64,000 nt of DNA from Tetranychus cinnabarinus (GCA_022266195.1 WHVY01000005.1:5518001-5582000); one strand, 5' to 3'. Counted from the first letter of the stretch, positions 32,438-44,377 are shown. Notes: generated by a model not told the origin, from the sequence alone. Numbers and translations are program-made.

Positions 32438-33119
32438 ATTGATAGAAAATATCCCAAATTTTGGGACTGGGCCAATCTTCACCAAAAACTATACAGTAAA
32501 TTTTGATCCCAATAGCAAGCTATTCTGAAGATTGCATCAAAATCGTAATTCTTATTTTTGAGTTATCGTTACACGAAAAAACGCGAATTCACCTCATATG
32601 TCTTCGCTTCACTCAGACAATTAACAGTTAACATTTTGTTTCAATTGTTTCTTTTTGTACAGAACCCAGGATCTTGGTCTTATTGTATGTCGAAAGCTTC
32701 AATGGATATGTTTACGAAGTGTATGGCAAGTAAACTGACTCCTCATGTTCGAGTGAATTCGGTTAATCCAGGAGGAACGCGAACGAACTTCTTTTCGTCT
32801 CTGGCTGATCCAGACGCCGTTCTGTCTTCTTTGATTCAAAAAAACCCTTTGAAGCGAGTCGCTGAACCAATTGATATTGCAAATACAATTGCATTTCTTG
32901 CATCTGATGCTGCAAGAAACATGACTGGGTCAATTGTTGTTTCAGACACTGGCTTAATAGTTACTGATCCTTATGCAAAATAAGTCTACATTTTAATATA
33001 AGAAAAGATAATACTGTTAATATAAATAAATAATCAAATAGAATCATGTATAATTTCCAAAAAAATTTATTTTACGGAATAGAGAGATATGAGGAAAAAG
33101 AGATTCAATTGCTATATTG

Positions 33120-33420
33120 CTGTAATACTTTGATCAACTATCATTTAGAATTTGAAATGACTCAGTTTCAAGTGATAATTTCTATAAAGCGATCAATTAT
33201 TCTCGAGATTTGATGAAAATTATTACAATCACATGAGCAATCAAATCAAATTGCAACAAGTCTTCCTGAAGTTTGTAATATTTCAATTATTTTGATTCGT
33301 AAAATGTGATTATCGAATGTCAAAGTGTAAAAGCAAAAGATGAAGAAGGTCATAACAGCTATCAAACCAAATATATTGAGATTCGCGAGCGAACTTTATT
33401 TATCAACTTCATTCAGTTTA
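33120..33420 (-). pseudogene. Gustatory receptor relic (C-terminal half)
   Basis: Collinear with 50310-50590 of the intact receptor on the same strand: the TCATTTAGAAT(T/C)TGAAATGA block, the GAGATTTGATGAAAAT block and the ATATTGAGATTCGCGAGCGAAC block. No frame survives. Confidence 0.65.
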
Positions 33421-33494
33421 GTTATATAAAATTTCCATTCTATCATTATTTGATTTATTTCATCTTCTAATATTGGAACGCTTATTGGATTGAA

Positions 33495-33660
33495 TTATGT
33501 TACTTTTTGTTACTGTAATGAACTTAGTATCCTTGTCTAGTGCTTTGATAAAATGTTTCCTTTCAGTTAACAGTCTTTTGGTGCATATTGGTAGATGCAA
33601 AGTATGACTACATCCATTACATTTTTTGCTTACATTATTATTATTAATTTCTAGTTGTAA
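33495..33660 (+). repeat. SDR upstream-flank module, copy 1
   Basis: Contains TATCCTTGTCTAGTGCTTTG, ATAAAATGTTTCCTTTCAG and GGTGCATATTGGTA. The same blocks recur at 35805, 37597 and 48010. In the last two cases they lie directly upstream of an SDR exon 1. Confidence 0.7.
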
Positions 33661-33884
33661 GAAGTGGAAATGTTCAAACTTTTATAGAAACCATTTTAGC
33701 AAATGAAAGCTGCTTTTGGTAGACGATTGTGGTTTGGCTAGTAACCCTGATATCGATGATCCTAACTCTAACTGTAACTCGACCCTTCAAGTTTGCGGAC
33801 TTCTTGCTTGAATTTCAATTTAATTCATTTTTGTTGATACGGATTCTCATCTTCTTAAAATAAATTGATGCAAAACAAAATTAA

Positions 33885-34030
33885 TCATGAATCATCAAGA
33901 TAACCAGAATCAATAAACTCTTTATTACCAGCATTGTTCACCAGAATATCCAATCTATTGTAGGCAGAAATCGTCTCATTAAAAGCTCCAACAAAATCTT
34001 CATTTCTTGTAAAGTCAGCTTTACAGCACT
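33885..34030 (-). pseudogene. SDR exon 1 internal fragment
   Basis: KADFTRNEDFVGAFNETISA and LDILVNNAGNKEF match the middle of SDR exon 1, followed by a stop. Just to the left, on the plus strand at about 33719, there is another tiny relic (GATTGTGGTTTGGCTAG, the NNCGLAS region). Confidence 0.75.
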
Positions 34031-34496
34031 GTAACGAAACAGATAAATGCGAAATAGCTTGTGTGCACAGATATCGAAAGTCAAATTCGTTGTACATTCT
34101 TTGGTTAATTTAGGTGTTTGTTTCATTTTGGTTTCCAAAGGTTTCCAAGGTTGGTTAAGTGTAACCCAAAATTAAAAAAAACTCTGTATTTATCAACATA
34201 TATCATATAACTGTGAATAGAGAGTAAACATTTTATCAAATTACTAGACAAGGTCACTACATTGCATTGAGTGCATTGCAACCTGATAAGTGGCAGATTG
34301 TTGTGAAGTGAAAAATTCAATGTGACAAGTGAATCAATATGCCTTATCCAGTAGATGATAAAATGATTAAGCAGAATTAAAATCTTATCGATGTTTCGAT
34401 GATACCCTTCGACTCTAGAATTTCTCGTAACAAGTCCATATCATATAATGAGCATGATCACGAAAACCTGCCTCTTTATTTCATCACAATGATGGA

Positions 34497-34504
34497 TATA
34501 AAAT
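34497..34504 (+). promoter_or_regulatory. Probable TATA box of the SDR gene at 34632
   Basis: GATATAAAATC, 135 bp before the ATG. No other TATA candidate is as close to consensus in this flank. Confidence 0.4.
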
Positions 34505-34631
34505 CAATGCAATTAGTATTTGTAGCCGATCGTTGCCACAAATTGTTATTCGACTCATAAACTAAAAGTAACATTCTCTCTGTTTATTTCAACTATTTAT
34601 TATTAAATATAATAACAGTCAACTTCACATT

Positions 34632-35492
34632 ATGATCAATTTGAACAATAAAGTTGCTTTAATTACTGGTTCAAGTGATGGAATCGGAAAAGCAACAGCT
34701 ATACTCTTTTCATCTTTAGGTGCTAAAGTGGCCATCGTTGGTCGAGATCGAACCAAACTGGATAAAGTTGCTGCTGAATGTGAAGCCAAGTCACCTCATC
34801 ACTACAAGCCAGTTGTTATCAAGGCAGACTTCATTAGAGATGAAGATGTTGTTCGAACCTTTGAAGAAACCATTTCTTCTTATAAAACTTTGGACATTTT
34901 GGTCAACAATGCTGCTATCGATGGAACCAAAGGATTTGGTGAACCAGATGCTATGAATGAATATGATCGACTTATGCAGATTAATGTTCGAGCTGTTGTT
35001 CGTCTTACTGAATTGGCTGCACCACACTTGGTGCAGGCCAAAGGAGCTATTGTTAATGTTTCAAGTATTGTTGCTATAAAACCAGTGAGTATTAGTTAAT
35101 TACATAGTTTCACAAACAAACTATTAATATATTTATAAATGTCTTTATGTCGTTTTTTGTTTCATTTACAGTTTGTACCAGTTTGGTCTTATTGTATGTC
35201 AAAAGCTGCTCTTGATATGTTCACCAAGTGTATGGCTGGTAAACTGGCTCCTCATGTTCGAGTAAATTCAGTTAATCCAGGAACAACTCGAACAAGCTTC
35301 GGCCGAGATCGACCTGGTATAGAAGATGCTTTCAACTTCATTGCTCAAGCGTTACCTTTGAAGCGAGTCGGTGAACCAATAGATCTTGCCAATTCGATAG
35401 CTTTCCTCGCATCTGATGCTGCAAGAAACATGACTGGTTCGATTATTGTTTCAGACTCTGGCATGTTAATTGCTGATCCTTATGCTAAATAA
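34632..35492 (+). CDS. Short-chain dehydrogenase/reductase, WSYCMSK type
   Basis: Exons 34632-35084 and 35172-35492 give 257 aa. TGSSDGIG is at residues 12-19, the catalytic Ser is in VNVSSIVAI (about 144-145), and Y158/K162 sit in WSYCMSK. The usual NNAG structural motif reads NNAA (ILVNNAAIDG), a mild change seen in some active SDRs. The substrate loop after NPGTTRTSFGRDRPGIEDA differs strongly from the sister at 37968, so substrate range may differ. The C terminus ADPYAK is complete. Predicted cytosolic; I see no signal peptide or membrane segment. It is one of only two copies in the window with a full-length, unbroken frame. Confidence 0.9.
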
Positions 35493-35804
35493 GCTCACTT
35501 TTGATGGACGAATAATCTTAATTGATTAATTAAGTCAATCAAATAAAATCATTGATGATTGATCATTTATTAATATTAATAAAATCTGAGATATTTGTCT
35601 AAAATTATTCGGTCAAACCATTGTATTCGTAAAATAAAAAATCATTAATCAAGCACAATTATCTTGAATTTTATTTGCAAGTCATGGTGGCAAACATACA
35701 TTTAGTTGGATTACCTTCAACCTTTTTGTACCATTCCGTTTGATTTTTATCCTCTTCTACCGGGCGGGGCATTTTGGAGCACTTATTGGATTGAATAATA
35801 TTGC

Positions 35805-36140
35805 TTTTTTGTTACTGTAATGAACTGTAATGAGATGTCTATTAAATGGTTTGAGATGTGAATTGAGTTCAGGTTCTCAGTAAAGCATTGATAAAATGTT
35901 CTGTAAAAAGTTAATCATTATCTACCAGATGGGAATATTGAAACTCTTGTTCGATTCAATGATGTTACTGTTGTTATGCCCTTGACATCCTTGTCTAGTG
36001 CTTTGATAAAATGTTTCCTTTCAGATAACAGTTTTTTGGTGCATATTGGTAAATGCAAAGTTTGACTACATTTATTACATTCATAGCAATTATTATTATA
36101 TTATTACTTTCAAGTTGTAAGAGATGAATATGTTGTTGAA
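35805..36140 (+). repeat. SDR upstream-flank module, copy 2
   Basis: Longest version together with the copy at 48010: GGTTTGAGATGTGAATTGAG, TTCGATTCAATGATG, GCCCTTGACATCCTTGTCT and GTTTCCTTTCAG occur in the same order. It leads into degraded SDR pieces rather than into a gene. Confidence 0.75.
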
Positions 36141-36149
36141 ACTTTTGTA

Positions 36150-36560
36150 TTAATAGTAAACCATTTCGGCTTTTAAACTTTAGTCATTTTGGTAGACGAT
36201 TGCGGCTTGCTGGAAGTACTGATTTCGATTATCCTAATTATCTTGATGAGTATCATTGATTTATGTAAAATGATCGTTTGAATCAATTAGGATAACCAGT
36301 TCTTCTGAATCCGAATCCAAATAATTGAGGTATTTTTTTCTCTGTTAGTGCCATAATGATCGTAAACTTTTCTTAGTTGAGCAAACCTTCAAGTTTTATT
36401 TCTTTAAGTTTTCTCTTTTGGAATTTCACTCGTTGAATCTACGCTATGTCCAAAGCTGCCCATGATATGCCCGCCGAGTCAAGCAAAAATGGTTTCTTCA
36501 AAAGTTTGAACATAAAAATATTCGTCAACAAAAAAGGCCTTTACAACAACAGGCTTGAAA
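36150..36560 (+). pseudogene. Scrambled SDR relics
   Basis: An exon 1 scrap at 36155-36265 (ACCATTTCGGCTTTTAAACT, then ATTATCTTGATGAGTATC) and an exon 2 start near 36420-36480 (TCCAAAGCTGCCCATGATAT) are followed by an inverted piece of exon 1 (GGTTTCTTCAAAAGTTTGAA, then CAACAACAGGCTTG). No frame is usable. Confidence 0.65.
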
Positions 36561-36961
36561 CAGGCATTCGAAATTATTTGAATATTAATATGGGAATCAA
36601 TAAACACAATAAATGTGTGTTATTAAACTTTACAATTTGAAGAAGTCACTTGTGTTAAAAACTATTTATAAATTGAACAAGCTTTAGTTACCAGTCTAGC
36701 GATTGATTTATCTAAGAGCAGTTATTATTAATTTGCTCTTTGATAATTCAATCCATACTGCTAACAAGTAAAAGTGCTAATAAGCAGACTGCTAATACTA
36801 CTAATAAGTGAAACACTTTACATACAATCAAGTTAATCTATCGGAGTTGGTTTGATTCAGTATTTAACTGATTTGATTTAATTTGATTCAAATTGCAATT
36901 AGCTAACGAATAACATTCAAAGTGTTTATTGATGCAACTGTAGTGAAATTCATTGTTAAAA

Positions 36962-37594
36962 ATGATTGATTTAAACAATAAAATAGCCTTAATCAATGGT
37001 TCAAGTGATGGAGCTTTGGAGCTGCAACCGCTTTACTCTTCTCATCTTTAGGTGCTAAAGTGGCCATAGTTGCTGCTGAATGTGAATCAAAGTCACCTCA
37101 TCACTACAAGCCAGTTGTTTTTAAGGCTGATTTTGTTAGAGATAAAGATGTGGTTCGAACCTTCGAAGAAACCATTTCTGCTTATAAAACTTTTCAGATA
37201 AATGTTCGTATTGCTGTCCGTCTAACTAAGTTGGCAGCACCACACTTGGGACAACCAATGGATCTATTGTCAATGTTTCAAGTGTAGCAAGCATAAAATC
37301 CGTGAGTAATAACATGATCACTGATATTTCAATCACCAACAGTAGTCCGTTCTATTTCAAACTTTCTGTCTTTTGTAATAGAACCCAAGATCTTGGTCTT
37401 ATTGTATGTCAAACGCTGCATCAGATATGTTTACCAAGTGTATGGCTGGTAAACTGGCTCCTCATGTTCGAGTAAATTCACTCAATCCAGGATCAACTCG
37501 AACAAACTTCATCCGAAATCGACCTGATTTGGAAGACTTTATGTCAGCTTTAGCTCAAAAGCAACCTTTAAAACGAGTTATTATTATTCCATGA
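36962..37594 (+). pseudogene. SDR pseudogene with internal deletions
   Basis: Exon 1 (36962-37301) starts MIDLNNKIALINGSSDG but has lost the GRDQTKLDK segment and the block between YKT and QINVR, and it is shifted out of frame in the cofactor loop. Exon 2 (37382-37594) keeps WSYCMSN (the active-site Lys has become Asn) and ends early after KQPLKRV. Multiple lesions show it is old. Confidence 0.88.
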
Positions 37595-37596
37595 AA

Positions 37597-37890
37597 TGTT
37601 GTTACTTTTTGTTACTGTAATGAACTTCGTATCCTTGTCTAGTGCTTTGATAAAATGTTTCCTTTCAGTTCACAGTTTGATGGTACATATTGATAAATGC
37701 AAAGTTTGCTTACATTCATAAATATTATTATTACTACTTTCCAATTGTTTGTAAGTAAAACTTACGAACAACCTAAATTTCCCCTTTCATGCAATTAATC
37801 AGTAGATTCATCCGGGAATCCCAAAGTTTATCACTGTTGCCTTATTGCAACGTTTGCAGTTTATTTAAGCTTGATCAAGGTTTGTTTTTC
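37597..37890 (+). repeat. SDR upstream-flank module, copy 3
   Basis: The same ordered blocks as at 35805 and 48010, here directly upstream of the intact SDR at 37968. It probably includes that gene's promoter; the best TATA-like match is TTTATTTAAG near 37860. Confidence 0.7.
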
Positions 37891-37967
37891 ATTCAGTTGA
37901 ATAACTGCTACTGTTGTACATTCATTTCATTAAATAAACTGCACTGAGTGAATAAACAATTTACAAA

Positions 37968-38832
37968 ATGATCAATTTGGCTAATAAAGTTGCTTTAATT
38001 ACTGGATCAAGTGATGGGATTGGAGCTGCAACAGCTGTACTCTTCTCATCTTTAGGTGCTAAAGTGGCCATAACTGGACGAGATCAAACCAAATTGGATA
38101 AAGTTGCTGCTGAATGTGAATCAAAGTCACCTCAACATTACAAGCCAGTTGTTATTAAGGCTGATTTTATTAGAGATGAAGATGTTGTTCGAACCTTTCA
38201 AGAAACCATTTCTGCTTACAAAAAGTTAGACGTTTTGGTAAACAATTGTGGTCTTGCTTCACAGAAAAAATTTGGTGAACCAGATGCAATAGCTGATTAT
38301 GATCGAGTGCAGCAGATTAATGTTCGAGCTGTGGTGCGTCTTACTGAATTGGCTGCTCCACACTTGAAAGAAACCAATGGATCTATTGTTAATGTTTCAA
38401 GTATTGCAGCTATAAGACCCGTAAGTATTCGTTACATAGTCAATGACACAGTCACACAGCTATAAACAGTAACCTGTTAACAATTTGTTTTATTTGTTTC
38501 TTTATGTACAGAACCCAGGATCTTGGTCTTATTGTATGTCAAAAGCTACTCTTGATATGTTTACAAAGTGTATGGCTGGTAAACTGGCTCCTCATGTTCG
38601 AGTAAATTCAGTTAATCCAGGAGGAACTCGAACAAATTTCTTCTCGTCTCTGGCTGATCCAGACGCCGTTCTGTCTTCTTTGATTCAAAAAAACCCTTTG
38701 AAGCGAATCGCTGAACCAATTGATATTGCAAATACAATTGCATTTCTTGCATCTGATGCTGCAAGAAACATGACTGGTTCCATTGTACTTTCCGACACTG
38801 GTTTATTAGTGTCTGATCCTTATGCAAAATAA
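37968..38832 (+). CDS. Short-chain dehydrogenase/reductase, WSYCMSK type
   Basis: Exons 37968-38420 and 38512-38832 give 257 aa. The cofactor loop is TGSSDGIG and the next turn AATAVLFSS is close to its sisters. LVNNCG replaces NNAG, the catalytic Ser is in VNVSSIAAI, and Y158/K162 are in WSYCMSK. The C terminus SDPYAK is complete. The substrate-loop region (GGTRTNFFSSLADPDAVLSS) is nearly identical to that of the broken copy at 31422-32983, so the two are close duplicates. It is probably a soluble NADP(H)-dependent reductase; the substrate is not predictable from sequence. Confidence 0.92.
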
Positions 38833-38879
38833 GGCTGCATTTTAATAAACTAATTAAGTTATTAACAAAACTGGTAAAA

Positions 38880-39480
38880 AAATTTGTTTAATTATTTTCT
38901 TTTCTAATATTGACTTCATTTAGAATTTGAAATGATAATTTGTTCAAGGTTCGCGAAAATTGAGTTTAAGATTTGTTGAATAATCAAACAGAGTAAAATA
39001 AAGATTCCTGCAGTCGAACCTATTGCGTTGATTTGATCGATAAAATATGATCAAATGCCAAGATTTATTAATAAAGGCGTAAGATACATTATAATAAAAG
39101 TTTACATGTTTACGTAGCAAAGATAATGTACAAAGATTCGCGAGCAATGTAACAAGAGGTATTGCCACCGAAGAGTTTTCACAGAGTTCGATTTGGTTCC
39201 ACTAATATTCATCTCTTCATTGATAGCAGTCACTTGGTTATTGCTAAATCGATAAAAGCCAAATCATGGAATAGTGCCAAAGGAAAACTTGTCGATTCTA
39301 ATGAAATGGAGGACAATTGAGCCAAGTGCTATGCGATAATAATTCCATTTGTTGTTGAGATCATTAGATTCCATTTCGAAGAAATTAATATTAATAATAA
39401 TTATAATAGATGGAAACTGGTTGATAATTTTGTTCATTTTTGCTCACTAAACTTTGCAAAATCATGATTTAAGACATTCT
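38880..39480 (-). pseudogene. Gustatory receptor pseudogene
   Basis: Collinear, on the same strand, with the receptor gene at 50099-51323. Shared blocks include GCGAAAATTGAG, TCCTGCAGTCGAACCTATT, AAAGATTCGCGAGC, TCACTTGGTTATTG and CCAAAGGAAAACTT. The middle is deleted and the frame is broken many times. Its position just before the split SDR at 39605 mirrors the layout at 50099-52050. Confidence 0.75.
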
Positions 39481-40258
39481 TGACTCGATTCAAAGTAAGT
39501 TTACTGTTTAATGAATAGGTTTAAACATATGAAGTGCTAAATAAACTGGAAAAAGTGTTAAAAATGGTGTCAATTTTGTTGATTTTTTGGCTGTTTTTCT
39601 ATTCTTATTTTGCCGTTAGCATTTTGTATGGATCAGCGACAAGAAATCCTGAATCAGAGACAACAATGGAACCACCCGGGTTTGAAAAAATAAATTACTT
39701 GTTAAGTAATCGACAGTGAATTTCAGTATAGAAACTTGACAAACGACTTGCCAGATTGCATAGTTGAATAAATTGTTTCTTTCATGACAAGATTTCAATC
39801 AAAACTCATTGATTCAGATAAGAAATCGTGGCTGTGAAACTAGGTAGTATTCATCGACAAAAAACTGTCGTTTAAGTATAGTTAAGATTATGATAGAAAT
39901 TCAGTCTTATATTGAAAAGGTTTTCAGAATTTGCAAACAAAATCAATACAAGAAACAAAAAAGATACTGCAAACCTTTGGACTGTATCATGACAAGGTTT
40001 ATAGAAGATAAAGGTTGCGGACAATACAAGCGATGCTCAAGTCTACAACTAATCTACTTGTTAAAAACTCAATTAAACCAATGAATTTTACTTGACAGGA
40101 GTAAATCAACTTTTTGATTAAATATTAACAATTTTGAATATGAATTTAGTAATGAAATTGGATTGTTTATTGTCAATTTATTGTAATTGCAAAAAGATTT
40201 ATTGTCAAGATTGAACAAAATTTTAGATCAAGGTTTTACAATGTTTACCGAGTAACAT

Positions 40259-41728
40259 TCAATCATCTTCATCTTTATCCTCTCCCATTGGATTAATATC
40301 CAAATTATTAAACATTTCACTTTCATCCTCAGTATTATTTTGATCATTTTCATCGTCAATTTGTACATCATTTTCTCCTGTTTTGTCTTGGTAGGAAGTT
40401 GACTGTAATGGAGCTGCTGATGTTGCTTCTTGTTGCGCTTTTTGCTTCTTGGGCTGCGTTTCATCATTGGATGATTCAGTACTTTGTCTTTTTTTAGGCT
40501 TTTTATCATCGCGACCCTTTTGATTTATGACGTACTGAACAACAGCTTTCCAAGCTCTATCTGTCAGAAATATACCACCAAACACTGACAAAATTTTTCG
40601 GAGGTTATCTTCCTCTTTTTTGCTTATGGTGAATTGTCTTTCATGAGATCTTGCTTCCCTCTCTCGAATTCCATTCTTCCCAAGAATATGGGTCAGCATC
40701 TTGCTTCCGAATAAATTTTTTGCTATGGTTCCAAGGAGTTTTGGAACTCGGCGATCATACAAAAGAGCGTCTTTGATTGCTTCTTGTTCAATCTCGTCAA
40801 GGCCCATCGAGTCCAAATCTAGATTATTAATTTTACGCTCGAATGCTGAAAAATCGTTCCTGGCTATGGCCATTTCTTTGATAATTCTTGTGAGTAATGC
40901 TTGTTCATGTGTCAAGCTTGTCACTCTTGGTTCCTGTTTTTCACGCTTGTTTGCTGTCTTTTCAAGAAGAACTTTGAGTTCATCGTAATCTTCACGAGCC
41001 TTTCTTAAGAAGCCCAATATCTCAGTACTTAGTTGGTGAAGGTTGACGATAGCTTCGCTAACCTCAGCTGGTGTTAAACAATTAGACGAATACTTGTTAC
41101 GAACAGCATTTTTCTTGCCAAGTGAACTTTTATTCGAGTCCAATTCTCTTCGATATGTTGAAGTGGCAGATCCTGGCATGGAATTTGATCCTTTTGATTG
41201 TTTATCTGCTGGCAAAGAGCTATCATAATTTATCCATTTCCTTGCTTTCTCCTTTGATCCATAGAAAACTATTGTCCATGATTGATCACTCGAATCTTTT
41301 CCAGGCTCTTTGATAAGCTTTTGGTCATCCAAATAGTTAATAATTTCATCTTTCGTCTTTGCAAGAGAATCAGCTCGCCTCAGTTTTTTAGAGCCCGTAA
41401 TTGTATCATAGAGAACAATACTTGCACCTAAGAAGAAAAATATCGTCGTTGAATTTTGTTTTATTTAGATTATTCAAATGATATAAAATTTATACTTACT
41501 TTGTACCGACAAATCTTCGTCCATGTCAAGACGCATTTCATTGAAAGGAAGAGACATTGTAAAGGTAATAGTTTCACCAAAAGATGTATGAATTAATACT
41601 AAATGAGCTGTATGAAAATGTTGCTTTACAAGGAAACGGATATTCATTGTATGATAATGATAATTCATAGTTAGGAAATTAGATAATATAATTGGAATGT
41701 CCAATTTTAAGCTTATCAAGAATTTCAC
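40259..41728 (-). CDS. BEN-type accessory protein of the CACTA-like transposon (A)
   Basis: Exons 41728-41500 and 41427-40259 join in frame to 465 aa (GTAAGT donor, TTCTTAG acceptor). The N-terminal part resembles that of its sister at 44647: a short beta-rich region ending in SWTIVFYGSKEKARKWI. A predicted coiled coil follows (EILGFLRKAREDYDELKVLL). The C-terminal BEN-like region is RRVPKLLGTIAKNLFGSKML, then ILGKNG and LRKILSVFGG. A Lys-rich stretch (KPKKRQ) and an acidic tail end the protein. BEN domains bind DNA or chromatin proteins. Its position inside the element suggests a role in binding the transposon ends or in regulation. An internal ATG at about 41556 is an alternative start. Confidence 0.7.
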
Positions 41729-41875
41729 TGATAAGAGTAATCTTTAACTTTAAATTAAAACACATACAAAGAATAAAGAACTTCTTTACTCTTTCAACAC
41801 ATGTTTGATTTATACGGATCATGCGTATAAATTACTGTATTATGAAGTGAACAAGAAAACCACATTGATTTGACA

Positions 41876-44377
41876 ATGGATAGGTTCATGTTAAGAGATC
41901 AAAGAGGTCGATTTAAAGATTTTGAAGATTATTTTGATTTAGTGTATGAATCGAACAGTGTAATTCCAAGTAATCAACCATCAACATCTTTACAAGAATA
42001 TGATGAAGATACTGTTCAATCGTTGCCGCGGAATTTGTTTCAAAACATTGATGATTCGAGTTCCTCATCAAAAAATGAATCTTCTCTATATAGTCATGCT
42101 GCATCTTCTAATTACTTGTCAAGTGTATCATCTTTAACATCATTAAGTTCAACGACTGATTTACCAGTGACATCGGAGAATGAAATCATTGGTTTCATGT
42201 ACATCATCGCGAAAGTGTTCCAAATGTGTAATTTGAGTGAAATTGCCAAAAGAAAGTTATATGAATTGATAAACATTGCTGGATGTAACAATTTTTTTCT
42301 TGTCAAGTATTTCCAGTTTAAAAGAATAGTTGATTCCTGGTTGAATTTGACAGTATATTGTTTGGATTATTGCCTCAATCACAATGTTTATATTGAGCCT
42401 GGTAACCGTAATTGTTGTCCTGCTAAATCAATCGGTTCATTGGCATTATTCAGTTTAGAAGACTCTTTACAGGACCTAGTAGAGAGAAATTTTCATGTAC
42501 TGCAAAGTCAGTCAAGAGCAAGTGATAATGGATTTACTGGCTCGAAGCTATATAAAGATATTTGGCATGATTTTACTGATGATAATTACGATATTATCAA
42601 GTTAACTTTATTAGTCAATACCGATGATGCACAGTTTATGAAGTCTTGTCGAGTTTGTACTACTCCTGTTTCATTCACTTGTGCTGAATTGCCAAGATAT
42701 CTACGATACAAGAGAAAAAACGTGTATAACCTCGGTGTCTATCATGGTCCAAAGGGTTACTCTTGTCAAGAGCTGTTAACAAAATCATTAATAGAACCGT
42801 TACAGTTTATGGGAATCATTTTACCAGAAAATCATGATGATGGCCCATTGTATTCCAGTCAACCTATCACATTGAGCACTAAAAGAGGGCAAGTCAACGT
42901 TTCAGTGAGAATCGGAGCTATAATTCTTGACAGTGTTGCTAAGCCAAAATGTATGAACATAAAATCATTCATGGGATATTATGGCTGTCCCTATTGTGTC
43001 ATAAAAGGGGAAATTATCCATGTGAACAATTCGAGATACTTTACTTATCAGTACAACGTCGACGAGTACTTTCCCAGAAAAACTGAAACTTTTTACATCC
43101 ATTCCGCTAGAATTGCAGAAGAAAAACTTTCAAGTCATTGTGGAGTTTTTGGTAAATCTGTTTTGTCAAGAGTTGTGAAGTTACCTTCACAAATTCCTAT
43201 TGATTACATGCACGCTGTTCTTGAGGGGGTTTTCAAACATTTGTTAACTTTGAAGCCGTTTAAAAATACAAAAGTAATCAGTGAGCTTGACAAGACAGTA
43301 ACAGAAATTAAGTTACCTCATAATATTAGCCGAAAATTTCGGAAATTGTCAGAAATCAAGTACTGGAAAGCTTCAGAGTGCCGTACTTTCATATCAAATT
43401 TAGTATTTCTTTTCAAGGATCGAATCGATGACACTTCATTCATGCTCATACTCGCATTTGGTACAGCTATTCGAGCATTGTGTTTGCCAAATAGTTGTGA
43501 AGAGGAAATTGAAGAAGCTAAGAGTTTGATAGATTCATTTCTATCTTCCTTTCAAGACATTTACGGACCTGAAAACATGCGATTTAATCTTCACCTGCTC
43601 ACTCATCTAGTCGATCAATACAAGAATATGGGAACATTAACGGATGTATCATCTTTTATATTTGAAAACAACATTTATTCCTTGAAAAGATCGCTACATG
43701 GAACTCGTGGCCAAATGCCTCAGATGGTAAAAAATTATGTATTTGAGAAATCGATCAACTCACAACAAGAATATCTGTCTAATTGGGTTGATAAACTTGA
43801 TCCTCATAATCTTTTAAAGATACAATTACAAATACCGAATGTGGATCATGTCAAGATCATAGGTGAAGTTGACAGTAAATTTGTGTTTAGTCAAAAAACT
43901 AATAGACTTTTACGAAACAGAAATATCGAACACAGAGATGTGATTGTATTCCATCAATTACTTAGAAATCATGAAGTTTTTCATAGTATTAATTACAAGA
44001 AAAGAAAAAACTCAGCTAGCTATTTGATAACTTATCAAGAAGCAAATAAAATCAGTGTAGGTACTGTGTTTGCTTTTTTTGCAGTAAAAGCAAGAGACAG
44101 CTGTCAAAAATTTGATAGTATCTTAGCATTGATATCACCATGGCAAGTTTATCATGGTAAAAGTATTTCTAATTTAAAGATCACCAATCGAAATCTAAGG
44201 AGACTTCAAAACTTTGATCTTTTCAAGAAGTTCTATTTAAAGTGTAGAAAATCATCAAAAGAAGAGTCTTTAATTGATATAAATACAATCCAAAATAAGG
44301 TGACAATGGTTCCTGATAAGTTATCATTAGAATATTCATATGCCACTAGCTTAGATTTACCCTTTGAACATGACTAA
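41876..44377 (+). CDS. CACTA/EnSpm-like (TNP2-type) transposase
   Basis: An intronless ORF of 833 aa with no internal stop. Recognisable TNP2-like features in order are: a low-complexity acidic/Ser N terminus (1-105), GAIILDSVAKPKCMNIKSFM before the cysteine pair GYYGCPYC (about 360-380), IPIDYMHAVLEGVFKHLL (about 440-460), and NMRFNLHLLTHLVDQYKNMG with SSFIFENNIYSLKRSLHGTR (about 565-615). The last block is the conserved C-terminal core of animal EnSpm transposases. The Asp in GAIILDS, the Asp in IDYMH and a Glu in FENN are plausible catalytic DDE residues by position. ATG 41876 is the first methionine of the frame. No lesion is visible, so the protein could be active. Confidence 0.85.
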   Translation: MDRFMLRDQRGRFKDFEDYFDLVYESNSVIPSNQPSTSLQEYDEDTVQSLPRNLFQNIDDSSSSSKNESSLYSHAASSNYLSSVSSLTSLSSTTDLPVTSENEIIGFMYIIAKVFQMCNLSEIAKRKLYELINIAGCNNFFLVKYFQFKRIVDSWLNLTVYCLDYCLNHNVYIEPGNRNCCPAKSIGSLALFSLEDSLQDLVERNFHVLQSQSRASDNGFTGSKLYKDIWHDFTDDNYDIIKLTLLVNTDDAQFMKSCRVCTTPVSFTCAELPRYLRYKRKNVYNLGVYHGPKGYSCQELLTKSLIEPLQFMGIILPENHDDGPLYSSQPITLSTKRGQVNVSVRIGAIILDSVAKPKCMNIKSFMGYYGCPYCVIKGEIIHVNNSRYFTYQYNVDEYFPRKTETFYIHSARIAEEKLSSHCGVFGKSVLSRVVKLPSQIPIDYMHAVLEGVFKHLLTLKPFKNTKVISELDKTVTEIKLPHNISRKFRKLSEIKYWKASECRTFISNLVFLFKDRIDDTSFMLILAFGTAIRALCLPNSCEEEIEEAKSLIDSFLSSFQDIYGPENMRFNLHLLTHLVDQYKNMGTLTDVSSFIFENNIYSLKRSLHGTRGQMPQMVKNYVFEKSINSQQEYLSNWVDKLDPHNLLKIQLQIPNVDHVKIIGEVDSKFVFSQKTNRLLRNRNIEHRDVIVFHQLLRNHEVFHSINYKKRKNSASYLITYQEANKISVGTVFAFFAVKARDSCQKFDSILALISPWQVYHGKSISNLKITNRNLRRLQNFDLFKKFYLKCRKSSKEESLIDINTIQNKVTMVPDKLSLEYSYATSLDLPFEHD

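Larger units (their letters stand above)
31422..32983 (+). pseudogene. SDR gene (WSYCMSK type) with a premature stop
   Basis: Exon 1 (31422-31874, 453 nt) and exon 2 (32663-32983, 321 nt) would give 257 residues with TGSSDGIG, NNAG and YCMSK all present. Codon 54 is TAG (31581-31583) where intact copies have TCA. The intron is about 790 bp, against about 75-90 bp in most sisters, because it holds inserted sequence including an inverted repeat at 32126-32263. The downstream half stays open from 31689. Confidence 0.85.

Noticed and set aside
39890..40084. 64-codon ORF in the left subterminal part of the CACTA-like element
   Set aside because: Lys/Gln-rich short frame across subterminal repeats; no start context or domain to support it.
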